From the NCBI GenBank assembly GCA_025363375.1, contig JANYDZ010000253.1:1-15510 (forward strand): a stretch of DNA of 15,510 nt, read 5' to 3'. The stretch is from Hyphomicrobiales bacterium (lineage in GTDB: Bacteria; Pseudomonadota; Alphaproteobacteria; Rhizobiales; Beijerinckiaceae). Numbering within the stretch: the stretch's first letter is position 1; the number at the start of each line of letters is the position of its first letter. A program made the position numbers and the translations under genes. Of the stretch, positions 7,904 to 15,510 are shown in pieces. Under the pieces are notes generated by a model that had not been told where the DNA came from, ran no database searches, and was given only the letters and a program-made list of their open reading frames with translations.

Positions 7904-8850
7904 AGTTTTTCGAACAATTCGTCGACGGGCCAGCGACGCGAGGTCAGGCCCTGCATGTTGGTGAAACGAACGGCGGCTTCGAGATTTTTGCGGTTCGCGG
8001 GCGTCAACCCGTATTGCCAGGGGTCGCGGCCGAGCAGGCGGTTTTGTTCCTCCAGCGCGTAGGACCAGAACGCAAGCGGCACGACGCGAGGGTTGGCGAC
8101 GCGTTTGTAGGCGATGTCCTTCGCCTTGTTGAACGCCGCGAACAGACTGGCGGGAACCCAGGGATGCCGGTCGACGATCTCCTTCCTGATCACGGTGACA
8201 TGCATGATCGGAAATATTCCGGTGCGCTGGAAGTATTCGGTCTCGACATCCTTGCAATTGTCGAACAGGCGCGCGCAGCGCGGATCGCCGGAGAGGTAAG
8301 GTTCGGGAAACTCCGGCTCCATGCGCGCGTCGATTTCGCCGTTGAGCAGCATGTCGTTGAGGTTCTGATCCTCGCGGATACGGGTGATCCGCAACCCCTC
8401 GCGCGGCGTGAAGTCGATGTCCTCGCCGCGTTCGGTGAACCAATGAATGGATTTATGCGGCACGCCGAATTCTTCTTCGAGAATGCCGCGTATCCAAACA
8501 TTGCCGGCGGGCTGAAAATTCGTTCCGCCGATGCGTTTGCCAATCAAATCCTTTGGCGTTTTGACGCCGCTGGCGGGATTGACGAATACAAAACCGTGAC
8601 GAAAGCGGCGGTGGCAGAAGACCGGAAGCGCGGTCCATGGAAAGCCGCGGTCGCGGGCCATGAAATAAGCGCAGGCGTTGAATTCGCACACGTCGAAAGC
8701 GTTGTCCCTGGCCATCGCCCAATGGCGGTCGCGCGGGCCGTAGCGCGTGTCGGGCGCGAGTTCGATGCCGTCGGGCTTGACGCGCCCGTCCGTCATTGCG
8801 CGGGTAATTTCATAATCGCCGTAAGCGACGGTAAGCTTCAAATCGGCCAT
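7900..8850 (-). CDS. 4,5-dihydroxyphthalate decarboxylase-like / substrate-binding-fold protein
   Basis: 316 residues from the ATG at 8850 (MADLKLTVAYGDYEITRAM). An ATG at 8877 would add MWRFSLRRS, which fits the family poorly. The proteins closest in my knowledge are Pht5-type 4,5-dihydroxyphthalate decarboxylases, which open with the same LKLTxAxGDYxxTRA..DGRVKPxGI pattern and have a periplasmic-binding-protein fold, so homologues are often labelled ABC substrate-binding protein. Seen here: DGRVKPDGIEL (21-31), the DVCEFNACAY segment (53-62), TPKDLIGKRIG (98-108) and a C-terminal DPWQYGLTPANRKNLE. There is no signal peptide and no transporter gene nearby, which favours a cytoplasmic enzyme over a transport receptor. 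ATGA-coupled to the M24 gene downstream; 87 bases separate it from the cupin gene. The decarboxylation substrate is unknown. Confidence 0.8.
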   Translation of the reverse strand: MADLKLTVAYGDYEITRAMTDGRVKPDGIELAPDTRYGPRDRHWAMARDNAFDVCEFNACAYFMARDRGFPWTALPVFCHRRFRHGFVFVNPASGVKTPKDLIGKRIGGTNFQPAGNVWIRGILEEEFGVPHKSIHWFTERGEDIDFTPREGLRITRIREDQNLNDMLLNGEIDARMEPEFPEPYLSGDPRCARLFDNCKDVETEYFQRTGIFPIMHVTVIRKEIVDRHPWVPASLFAAFNKAKDIAYKRVANPRVVPLAFWSYALEEQNRLLGRDPWQYGLTPANRKNLEAAVRFTNMQGLTSRRWPVDELFEKL

Positions 8851-8937
8851 GCTGCGTCTCAAAGAAAATCGCCACACGGAAGAACCAGGCGGCGATACGT
8901 CGGCGAATGGTGGGAAACCAGGCGGCGCGGGCCGCTG

Positions 8938-10071
8938 TTATTCCGCCGCCTGTTTACGCGGGAACGCCTTGTCCATCTTCGGCTCTACGCCGTTCTTCCG
9001 GCAGGCCTCCAGGAACATTTCGTGGATGCGCGGGTCTTGATCCTCGTACTCGATCTGGTCGCCGCCCAGCTTCACGCTTGTGGACGTGGCGACCGCGGCG
9101 CCGCCCTTGCCGTCCGTTGTGCCGCCGGAGGCGCGCCGCATGCCCTCCGTGAATGGATAGCGGATGCCGCCGACGGCGGACGCGAAGTAGCGCGCCGGCC
9201 GTTTGCTCGTGTTGAAATGTTGGTGGAACTGCTGGTTCGCGGGCGGAAACACCATGCCGTGTTCCCAGTCGATGCGGGTGAAATCCTTCTCGCCGTCCTG
9301 CCAGAGCAGCGAATAGCCCGAGCCGGAAACGCACATGACGTGCACGCCGTTGTGGTGCTTGTGCGCCTTCTTGTAGGTGCCGACCGGCATTTCCGAGATA
9401 TGCGCGTGCATGATGCCGTTGGCGAGCACGAACATGATGTTGGTCGAGCCGCCGCCGCGCTCGTTCCAGGCGTGCAGTTCGAGCGCGTCCATGTCCGGGA
9501 CGAAGTTCGTCTCCCACATGTGGTTGCCGGGGCGCACCATGTAGAGATCGCCCTTGCCCTCGTAATATTCCTCCTTGCCTATGCGGTCGGAGAAGACCCA
9601 GTCGTTGTCGAAGATGAATTTCTCGTCGATGAAGGCGTTTAATTTCATCGGCAGGTCCGTGGTGCTGGAGAGCAGCGCGCGGTCTTTGCCGCTGGCGTTG
9701 AAATGGCGGTATTTCGCGTTGAGGGGAATCGCGAACATGCTGCGCGCGCCCCACTCGAAGCTGCGCTTCGTCCCGTCGGGGAATTCGAGCTGAGTCGAGC
9801 CCTGGCCCTCGAGCACATAGACGACTTCCTCATAGAGGTGCTTTTGCGGCGTGGTCGCGCCGCCGGGGGGAATGTCGAACACGAACAGGGTGGCGAAGTC
9901 GCCGCGCCCCTTGAGGTGGCAGACGGCCGCCTTGACGCCGACGCGGTCCCACATTTTTGTTTCGACGCCCATGAGATAGGCGTAATAGCCCTCGTGAACG
10001 GTCAGACCTTCCTTCTTCACCCAGTCAAGATAGGGGTCTATTCCATAGCGCGGCGCTGGTTGGTCGCTCAT
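8938..10071 (-). CDS. Bicupin (two-domain cupin) protein
   Basis: 377 residues; GGGAG about 7 bases before the ATG supports the start at 10071. There are two cupin barrels. The first (about 58-145) has GGATTPQKHLYEEVVYVLEG, in which the usual H-x-H reads Q76-K-H78 while the following Glu is kept. The second (about 215-300) has AHKHHNGVHVMCVSGSG, with H237-K-H239 followed by H244 where a Glu is common, and QFHQHFN (H283/H285) near its end, so the second barrel looks like the metal site. Bicupins of this size include gentisate-type ring-cleaving dioxygenases and many uncharacterised catabolic proteins; I cannot pick one. It is the first gene of the minus arm and is transcribed toward the decarboxylase-like and M24 genes. 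Confidence 0.82.
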   Translation of the reverse strand: MSDQPAPRYGIDPYLDWVKKEGLTVHEGYYAYLMGVETKMWDRVGVKAAVCHLKGRGDFATLFVFDIPPGGATTPQKHLYEEVVYVLEGQGSTQLEFPDGTKRSFEWGARSMFAIPLNAKYRHFNASGKDRALLSSTTDLPMKLNAFIDEKFIFDNDWVFSDRIGKEEYYEGKGDLYMVRPGNHMWETNFVPDMDALELHAWNERGGGSTNIMFVLANGIMHAHISEMPVGTYKKAHKHHNGVHVMCVSGSGYSLLWQDGEKDFTRIDWEHGMVFPPANQQFHQHFNTSKRPARYFASAVGGIRYPFTEGMRRASGGTTDGKGGAAVATSTSVKLGGDQIEYEDQDPRIHEMFLEACRKNGVEPKMDKAFPRKQAAE

Positions 10072-10200
10072 GAGCGTTCTCCCGGAAATTGATGACCGCG
10101 AGTTTTGCCCAACGATGCGGCCGCGTCAATGCAAGCGCGGTCAAGTCCGGAAAGCAAGCGTTGCGAAATCCGGGAGATCGCTCCGCGAATCCGGGCGGGT
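10072..10200 (-). promoter_or_regulatory. Intergenic region with probable promoter of the cupin operon
   Basis: 129 bases between the cupin start and the end of the flavoprotein gene. The cupin operon must start here or by read-through from the flavoprotein gene; no T-tailed hairpin follows the flavoprotein stop. On the minus strand, TTGACG, 17 bases, then AAAACT is a weak sigma-70-like candidate, and the two near-identical boxes at 10163-10195 lie upstream of it. No GG-N10-GC sigma-54 pattern was found. Confidence 0.35.
10163..10195. repeat. Pair of direct repeats, possible operator
   Basis: GCGAAATCCGGG (10163-10174) and GCGAATCCGGG (10185-10195) are direct repeats differing by one base, with starts 22 bases apart, about two helical turns. 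They lie 90-125 bases upstream of the cupin ATG. This geometry suits a dimeric or tandemly binding regulator, but no regulator gene is present in the window and chance in GC-rich DNA is possible. Confidence 0.35.
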
Positions 10201-11792
10201 TCAATAAACATCCGCTTGATAGCGCGCGGTCTTCTTCAGGCCGGCGATATAGGCGATCGCCTCCTGCGTCGTGCGGGCGCCGTGTTGCGCCACGATGTCC
10301 ACGAAGGCGGCTTCCACATCTTTCGCCATGCGCTTTGCGTCGCCGCATATATAGATATGCGCGCCTTCCGCCATCCACTGCCACAAGGCCGCGCCGACTT
10401 CGCGCATGCGGTCCTGCACGTAGAATTTCGCTTCGCCGTCGCGCGACCAGGCAAGCGACAGGCGCGTCAGCACGCCAGCGTCGCGCAAGGCGTCGAGCTC
10501 GTCGCGATAGAAAAAATCCGTTGTCATGCGCTGATGGCCGAAGAACAGCCAGTTTTTGCCGGGCGCCTTGATCGCCTGCCGCTCTTGCAGAAACGCGCGG
10601 AACGGGGCGACGCCGGTGCCGGGGCCTATCATGACGACGGGTGTCGCGGCGTTCGCCGGCAGCGCGAAATTGTGCGCCTTTTGCACATAGACCCTGACTT
10701 TGTCGCCGGGACCGGCGCGATCGGCGAGCCAGGTCGAGGCGACCCCGACGCGCTTGCGCTTGCCGACGACGTAGCGCACCGCGTCGACGCTCAGAGACAG
10801 CTTGCCGGGCGCGGCTTTGGGTGAAGACGAGATCGAATAGAGCCGCGGCTGCATGGGTTCGAGCGCGTCGACGAAAGCTTCCGGGTGCGGGCGAACGCCG
10901 TTGAACTTTTGCAAGACGCCGAGCACATCGAGATGGGCGGCGTCGCCATCCGGGTCCTCGCCGTGCGCAAAAGCGCGGGCTTTTTCACGCAGTTTGCCGC
11001 CGGTGATGAAGGTGATGAGCTCAAACAGCGAGTCCGGCGCAACGCCAAGCGAGACGTCGTCGCGCAGGACCTCGCGCAGGGTGCGCCCGCGCAGTTCCGT
11101 CACGTGCGAGGCGCCGAGCATCGCGATGATCTGATCGACCAGGCCGAGTTCGTTGCGTGGAAAGACGCCGAAGGAATCGCCGACGGTGTAATCGAGGTTT
11201 GAGCCGGAAAGATCGAAATCGACATGCCATGTGTCTTTCGCGGAGGCTTCCGCGTTGAGCCTGCGCCTGCCGATGAAGACCGCCTCCATGGCGGTTTCGC
11301 GGCTGCTGCCCGGAGCGGCCGCGGGCGCGGCAATCGCCGGCGTCGACGGCGCGGCGTCGATTTTCGCCGCGCCGATTTCCTCCGCCAACGCCTTGAGCAT
11401 GCGCGCGGTTTCCTTGCCGCCGGGCGCGCATAGGTTGAGGCGCTCTTCTTTTTTCTCGAACAACGCGTTGGCGTAATCCGCGCAATTGTAGCCACACTGT
11501 CCGCAATCCTGTTGCGCCATCGCCGCCATGAGGCGCGGCGCGAGCGGGCGCGCGTCCGCGAGCTTCATGCGCTCGTCGATGAGCATGGCGGGATCGTGCC
11601 AGGGCGCTTCGTCGTTGCTGGCGAGGACGACAGAGGCGGCGGCCGCGGCGGTTCCCGCCGGCAGCGTCACGCCGCCAAACAGTTCCGGCGCGACCGCGGC
11701 GGCGAGAAAGCCCGACAGCCAGGCGCGTTGCTCGGCGGAGAAAGGCGCCGTTTCGGGAATGACGACTACGGGGGGGACCGATACATGCGCGG

Positions 11793-11796
<4 letters not shown>
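10201..11796 (-). CDS. NADPH-dependent flavoprotein with 4Fe-4S domain (annotated as sulfite reductase alpha), probable NirA electron donor
   Basis: 531 residues, starting in an ATGA overlap with nirA; AGAGG lies about 8 bases upstream. Domain order: an N-terminal helix FSAEQRAWLSGFLAA (19-33) resembling the start of NirA; a small Fe-S domain with C98-x2-C101-x3-C105-x17-C123 (DCGQCGYNC...NLC); an Ala/Pro linker (about 146-165); an FAD domain with RLYSISSSP (318-326) and GVAST (351-355); an NADP domain with GPGTGVAPFRAFLQER (391-406) and YICGDAKRM; and a C-terminal aromatic Tyr. Classical CysJ (about 600 residues) has an FMN flavodoxin domain instead of this Fe-S domain. The inferred path is NADPH to FAD to 4Fe-4S to the siroheme enzyme next door. 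The genomic context favours nitrite over sulfite as the final acceptor. Confidence 0.87.
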
Positions 11797-13562
<1,766 letters not shown>

Positions 13563-13599
13563 CTAGGGCTCTTCTGCTGCATTGCACGCGCGCAATCTA

Positions 13600-13614
13600 G
13601 CAAAGGCCATGCCA
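13600..13614 (-). promoter_or_regulatory. Predicted sigma-54 promoter of nirA
   Basis: Reading the minus strand, TGGCATGGCCTTTGC matches the -24/-12 consensus TGGCAC-N5-TTGC, with exact GG-N10-GC spacing. The predicted transcription start falls near 13588, leaving a leader of about 26 bases before the nirA ATG, which includes the AGAAGAG ribosome site. Sigma-54 with NtrC commonly drives nitrogen assimilation genes. Confidence 0.65.
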
Positions 13615-13667
13615 TTCATATCTATCTGAAATAAAACAACTATTATTGCCTTTAGCAATTCGGAATC

Positions 13668-13678
13668 GGCAAAATGCC
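13668..13678. repeat. Short perfect inverted repeat GGCA-AAA-TGCC
   Basis: An 11-base palindrome with a 3-base centre, ten bases after a second palindrome, TTGC-N5-GCAA (13646-13658). Both lie between the two divergent promoter matches, where an activator shared by both genes would be expected. They are short enough to occur by chance in AT-rich DNA. Confidence 0.3.
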
Positions 13679-13792
13679 TAAAATATCAGCAATTTTGAAT
13701 CGCATTGAGCGTGTTGGTGAAATCGTAGCCTGAAACTTCAATTATGCGTTTGATTTTGCATTAAATCGCCCAAAAAAAGGAAATTTTCCATC

Positions 13793-13807
13793 TGGCCGTG
13801 ATCTTGC
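13793..13807 (+). promoter_or_regulatory. Predicted sigma-54 promoter of the FNT channel gene
   Basis: TGGCCGTGATCTTGC fits TGGC-N7-TTGC with the required GG-N10-GC spacing, followed by the usual T-rich TTT. The predicted start is near 13819, giving a leader of about 77 bases. The match is slightly weaker than that of nirA because the central AC is CG here, but the mirrored arrangement of the two sites strengthens both. Confidence 0.6.
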
Positions 13808-13810
13808 TTT

Positions 13811-13861
13811 GCACTCGCTGTGTTCAAAAATTGATGCGATGCGCAATTTTCGAGCGAGTGC
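13811..13861. repeat. Nested inverted repeat at the channel promoter/leader
   Basis: Outer arms GCACTCGCT (13811-13819) and AGCGAGTGC (13853-13861) are perfect 9-base complements. Inner arms AAAATTG (13827-13833) and CAATTTT (13844-13850) are perfect 7-base complements around a 10-base loop. There is no U-run after it, so it is not a terminator. As RNA it would form a two-tier hairpin 23 bases before the ribosome site. The predicted sigma-54 start at about 13819 would exclude the left outer arm, so it may act as DNA instead. Confidence 0.55.
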
Positions 13862-13884
13862 TTCTGAATACACCACAAGATCAA

Positions 13885-13889
13885 AAGGA
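13885..13889 (+). promoter_or_regulatory. Ribosome binding site of the FNT channel gene
   Basis: AAGGA ends six bases before the ATG at 13896 and decides the start. An in-frame ATG at 13809 would add 29 non-family residues, has no ribosome site, and lies next to or upstream of the predicted transcription start. Confidence 0.8.
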
Positions 13890-13895
13890 ATTTCC

Positions 13896-14708
13896 ATGTC
13901 GTATCTGGTCCCCTCGGAATTCGTCGCCAAAATGGTCGATGCGGGCGAATCCAAAATTTTTATGTCCACAAGGGATACGGTGATCCGCGCCTATATGGCC
14001 GGCGCCATTCTGGCGCTGGCCGCGGCCTTTGCGATCATGGTCACCTCCCAGACCGGATTTCCCATCATTGGGGCAATCCTGTTCCCCATCGGCTTTTGCA
14101 TGCTGTATCTGCTTGGCTTTGATTTGCTGACAGGCGTGTTCGTCCTGGCGCCGCTGGCTTTGATCGACAAGCGTCCGGGCGTGACGTTGAACGGCGTTTT
14201 GAGGAACTGGGGTCTGGTCTTCGTCGGCAATTTTGCCGGCGCCTTCACGGTCGCGGTCATGATGAGCATCGTCTATACCTTTGGTTACTCGACCGAGCCC
14301 GACAAGGTCGGCGCCCTGGTCGCGACCATCGGCGAGGCCCGCACGGTCGGTTACGCCAAATACGGCGCGGCCGGCATGTTGACCCTCTTCCTGCGCGGCG
14401 TGATGTGCAACTGGATGGTGTCGACCGGCGTCGTCGGCGCGATGATTTCGACGACGGTCAGCGGCAAGGTGATCGCCATGTGGATGCCGATCATGCTGTT
14501 CTTCGCGATGACCTTCGAACACTCCATCGTCAATATGTTCCTGTTCCCGGCCGGATTGCTGCTGGGCGCGAAATTCTCGATCCTGGATTATCTCATCTGG
14601 AACGAAATCCCGACCGTTCTCGGCAATCTTGTCGGCGGCCTCGCGTTCACCGGGTTGACCCTGTACAGCACGCACGTCAAGACCGCGCCGAAGCGTTCCA
14701 TTGGTTGA
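13896..14708 (+). CDS. Formate/nitrite transporter (FNT family) channel, probable nitrite uptake
   Basis: 270 residues with about six hydrophobic membrane segments, as expected for pentameric inner-membrane FNT channels (FocA, NirC). Seen: LGFDLLTGVFVLAPLALIDKR (about 73-93; the LxTG loop of the family), YAKYG with K155, RGVMCNWMVSTGVV (167-180), and TFEHSIVNMFLFPAGLLLGA (206-225), whose H209 corresponds to the central pore histidine of FocA; K155 corresponds to the conserved pore lysine. The family conducts formate, nitrite or hydrosulfide. With nirA divergent across a shared control region, nitrite is the likely cargo. A possible sigma-54 promoter and inverted repeat lie upstream; an intrinsic terminator follows 36 bases after the stop. 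Confidence 0.92.
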   Translation: MSYLVPSEFVAKMVDAGESKIFMSTRDTVIRAYMAGAILALAAAFAIMVTSQTGFPIIGAILFPIGFCMLYLLGFDLLTGVFVLAPLALIDKRPGVTLNGVLRNWGLVFVGNFAGAFTVAVMMSIVYTFGYSTEPDKVGALVATIGEARTVGYAKYGAAGMLTLFLRGVMCNWMVSTGVVGAMISTTVSGKVIAMWMPIMLFFAMTFEHSIVNMFLFPAGLLLGAKFSILDYLIWNEIPTVLGNLVGGLAFTGLTLYSTHVKTAPKRSIG

Positions 14709-14743
14709 TCCAAGGGCCGCGGTTGATTTCAGCGATGATGAAG

Positions 14744-14779
14744 GAGCCCCGCCCTGTGTTGAGGCGAGGCTCTTTTTTT
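14744..14779 (+). terminator. Rho-independent terminator after the FNT channel gene
   Basis: GAGCCCCGCC (14744-14753) pairs with GGCGAGGCTC (14763-14772), 10 pairs with a single mismatch and a 9-base loop, followed directly by seven T (14773-14779). It ends ten bases before the next ATG, so it could also work as an attenuator for the phosphatase gene. Confidence 0.88.
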
Positions 14780-14789
14780 GGGGGCGGAA

Positions 14790-15510
14790 ATGCCGCGCGA
14801 ATTGAAAATCTCGATCGGGCAACACAGCGACAAAGGCCGCAAGGAGACCAATCAGGACTTTCACGGCGCCTTGATCCCGGACGAACCGCAATTGAAATCG
14901 AAGGGCATCGCCATCGTCCTCGCGGATGGAATCAGCAGCAGCAAGGTCAGCGCCGTCGCGAGCGAGTCCGCCGTCAAAAGTTTTTTGATGGATTATTATT
15001 GCACGTCGGAATCCTGGTCCGTGAAGACATCCGCGCAGCGCGTGTTGGTGGCGACGAATTCGTGGCTGTGCGCGCAAACGCGGCAAAGCCAATATCAATA
15101 CGACAAGGACAAGGGATACGTCTGCGCGTTGAGCGCGATGGTCGTCAAGTCCACCACCGCGCATATTTTTCACGTGGGCGACGCGCGCATCTGCCGCGTT
15201 GTCGGCTCCGCGCTTGAACAACTCACCAACGACCATCGCGTGGTCATTTCATCGGAACAAAGCTATCTTGGCCGCGCCCTGGGGGTGAATCCGCAGGTCG
15301 AGATCGACTATCGGACTTTGCCCGTCGAAAAAGGCGACCTGTTCCTGTTCGCCACCGACGGAGCCTATGAATATGTGAGCGCGCGCTTTGTCGTCAACGC
15401 GATCAACACCTGTTCGAACGATCTGGACGCCGCCGCCAGATTGATCGTCGAGGAAGCGTTTCAACAGGGCAGCCCCGACAACATCACCGTGCAGATTGTC
15501 CGGATCGAAG
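14790..15510 (+). CDS. PP2C-family Ser/Thr phosphatase, 3' partial; possibly a phosphatase-kinase fusion
   Basis: 240 codons are open from the ATG at 14790 to the right edge. A GGGGGCGG run just before the ATG is a cramped ribosome site. PP2C motifs are in order: DKGRKETNQD (14-23, metal Asp D23), VLADGISSSK (43-52, D46 in place of the usual DGMGG context), HVGDARICR (128-136), LTNDHRV (145-151), LGRALG (160-165), FLFATDGAYEYVS (185-197, D189) and GSPDNITVQIV (227-237, D230). All expected metal aspartates are present, so it should be an active Mn/Mg phosphatase. The PP2C domain is nearly complete at the edge with no stop. PP2C-kinase fusions occur in nitrate/nitrite assimilation clusters (for example PA1782 in the Pseudomonas aeruginosa nas-nir region), so a C-terminal kinase half is likely but unseen. 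Confidence 0.88.
   Translation, partial: MPRELKISIGQHSDKGRKETNQDFHGALIPDEPQLKSKGIAIVLADGISSSKVSAVASESAVKSFLMDYYCTSESWSVKTSAQRVLVATNSWLCAQTRQSQYQYDKDKGYVCALSAMVVKSTTAHIFHVGDARICRVVGSALEQLTNDHRVVISSEQSYLGRALGVNPQVEIDYRTLPVEKGDLFLFATDGAYEYVSARFVVNAINTCSNDLDAAARLIVEEAFQQGSPDNITVQIVRIE

Larger units (their letters stand above)
13563..13895. other. AT-rich divergent intergenic region between nirA and the FNT channel
   Basis: 333 bases, clearly more AT-rich than its surroundings, with no convincing gene. It carries outward-facing sigma-54-type promoter matches near each end, and short palindromes in the middle: TTGC-N5-GCAA at 13646-13658 and GGCA-AAA-TGCC at 13668-13678. A GC-N11-GC element at 13689-13703 has NtrC-like spacing but weak flanks. 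A nested inverted repeat lies at 13811-13861. The layout looks like a shared control region for reductase and channel. Confidence 0.7.

Noticed and set aside
7904..8443. N-terminal extension of the M24 gene at 6770-7903
   Set aside because: The extra 180 residues are the shadow of the decarboxylase-like gene; the ATG at 7903 gives a normal-length M24 protein and an ATGA coupling.
8851..8877. Upstream start for the decarboxylase-like protein
   Set aside because: The nine added residues do not match the family opening; MADLKLT at 8850 does.
8890..8940. Hairpin GCGGC/GCCGC after the cupin stop as a terminator
   Set aside because: Only a five-pair stem with no T-run following on the minus strand; unlikely to terminate.
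8014..9642. 542-codon plus-strand frame opposite the decarboxylase-like and cupin genes
   Set aside because: GC-rich antisense shadow; no recognisable domain, and the minus strand has clear HxH cupin and Pht5-like motifs.
13809..13895. Upstream start for the FNT channel at 13809
   Set aside because: It would add 29 residues unlike the family, lacks a ribosome site, and falls next to the promoter; 13896 has AAGGA and gives 270 residues with the pore His at 209.
13881..15236. 451-codon minus-strand frame opposite the channel and phosphatase genes
   Set aside because: It spans across a strong terminator and two clear plus-strand genes; its composition is typical of antisense reading of GC-rich coding DNA.

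Overview
The window is GC-rich, densely packed bacterial DNA. Gene content, codon use and ATGA stop/start overlaps suggest an alphaproteobacterium of the Rhizobiales type; this is an inference from family resemblance, as no rRNA or tRNA marker is present. I recognise eleven intact or edge-truncated protein genes and one gene remnant.

Bases 1-10071 hold two convergent gene sets that look like accessory catabolism. The plus arm runs hyuA (5' end outside the window), hyuB, a creatinase-fold (M24) protein, a second and much more degenerate M24 protein, and the 3' remnant of an amidohydrolase. The minus arm runs from 10071 down to 5658: a bicupin, a 4,5-dihydroxyphthalate-decarboxylase-like protein, an M24 protein, and again a degenerate M24 partner. 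Each arm therefore ends in the same ordered pair, an M24 protein with a conserved but non-metal-type active site followed by a related protein that has lost most of it. No M24 protein here keeps the usual Asp/Asp/His/Glu/Glu metal set. With an ATP-dependent hydantoinase/oxoprolinase-type enzyme, a decarboxylase-like protein and a cupin, the set looks like an uncharacterised pathway for a small cyclic amide or other C-N compound. The substrate cannot be read from sequence.

Bases 10201-15510 hold a nitrite-assimilation block. On the minus strand, a NirA-family siroheme/4Fe-4S reductase overlaps a flavoprotein that carries a four-cysteine Fe-S motif plus FAD and NADPH domains but no flavodoxin domain, so it probably feeds NADPH electrons to NirA. 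Divergent from them is a FocA/NirC-type (FNT) channel, then a PP2C phosphatase running off the right edge, possibly the N-terminal half of a phosphatase-kinase fusion. The 333-base AT-rich gap between nirA and the channel carries outward-facing sigma-54-type promoter matches on both sides (GG-N10-GC spacing), fitting nitrogen control. It also holds several palindromes and a nested inverted repeat beside the channel promoter. A strong intrinsic terminator separates the channel gene from the phosphatase gene.
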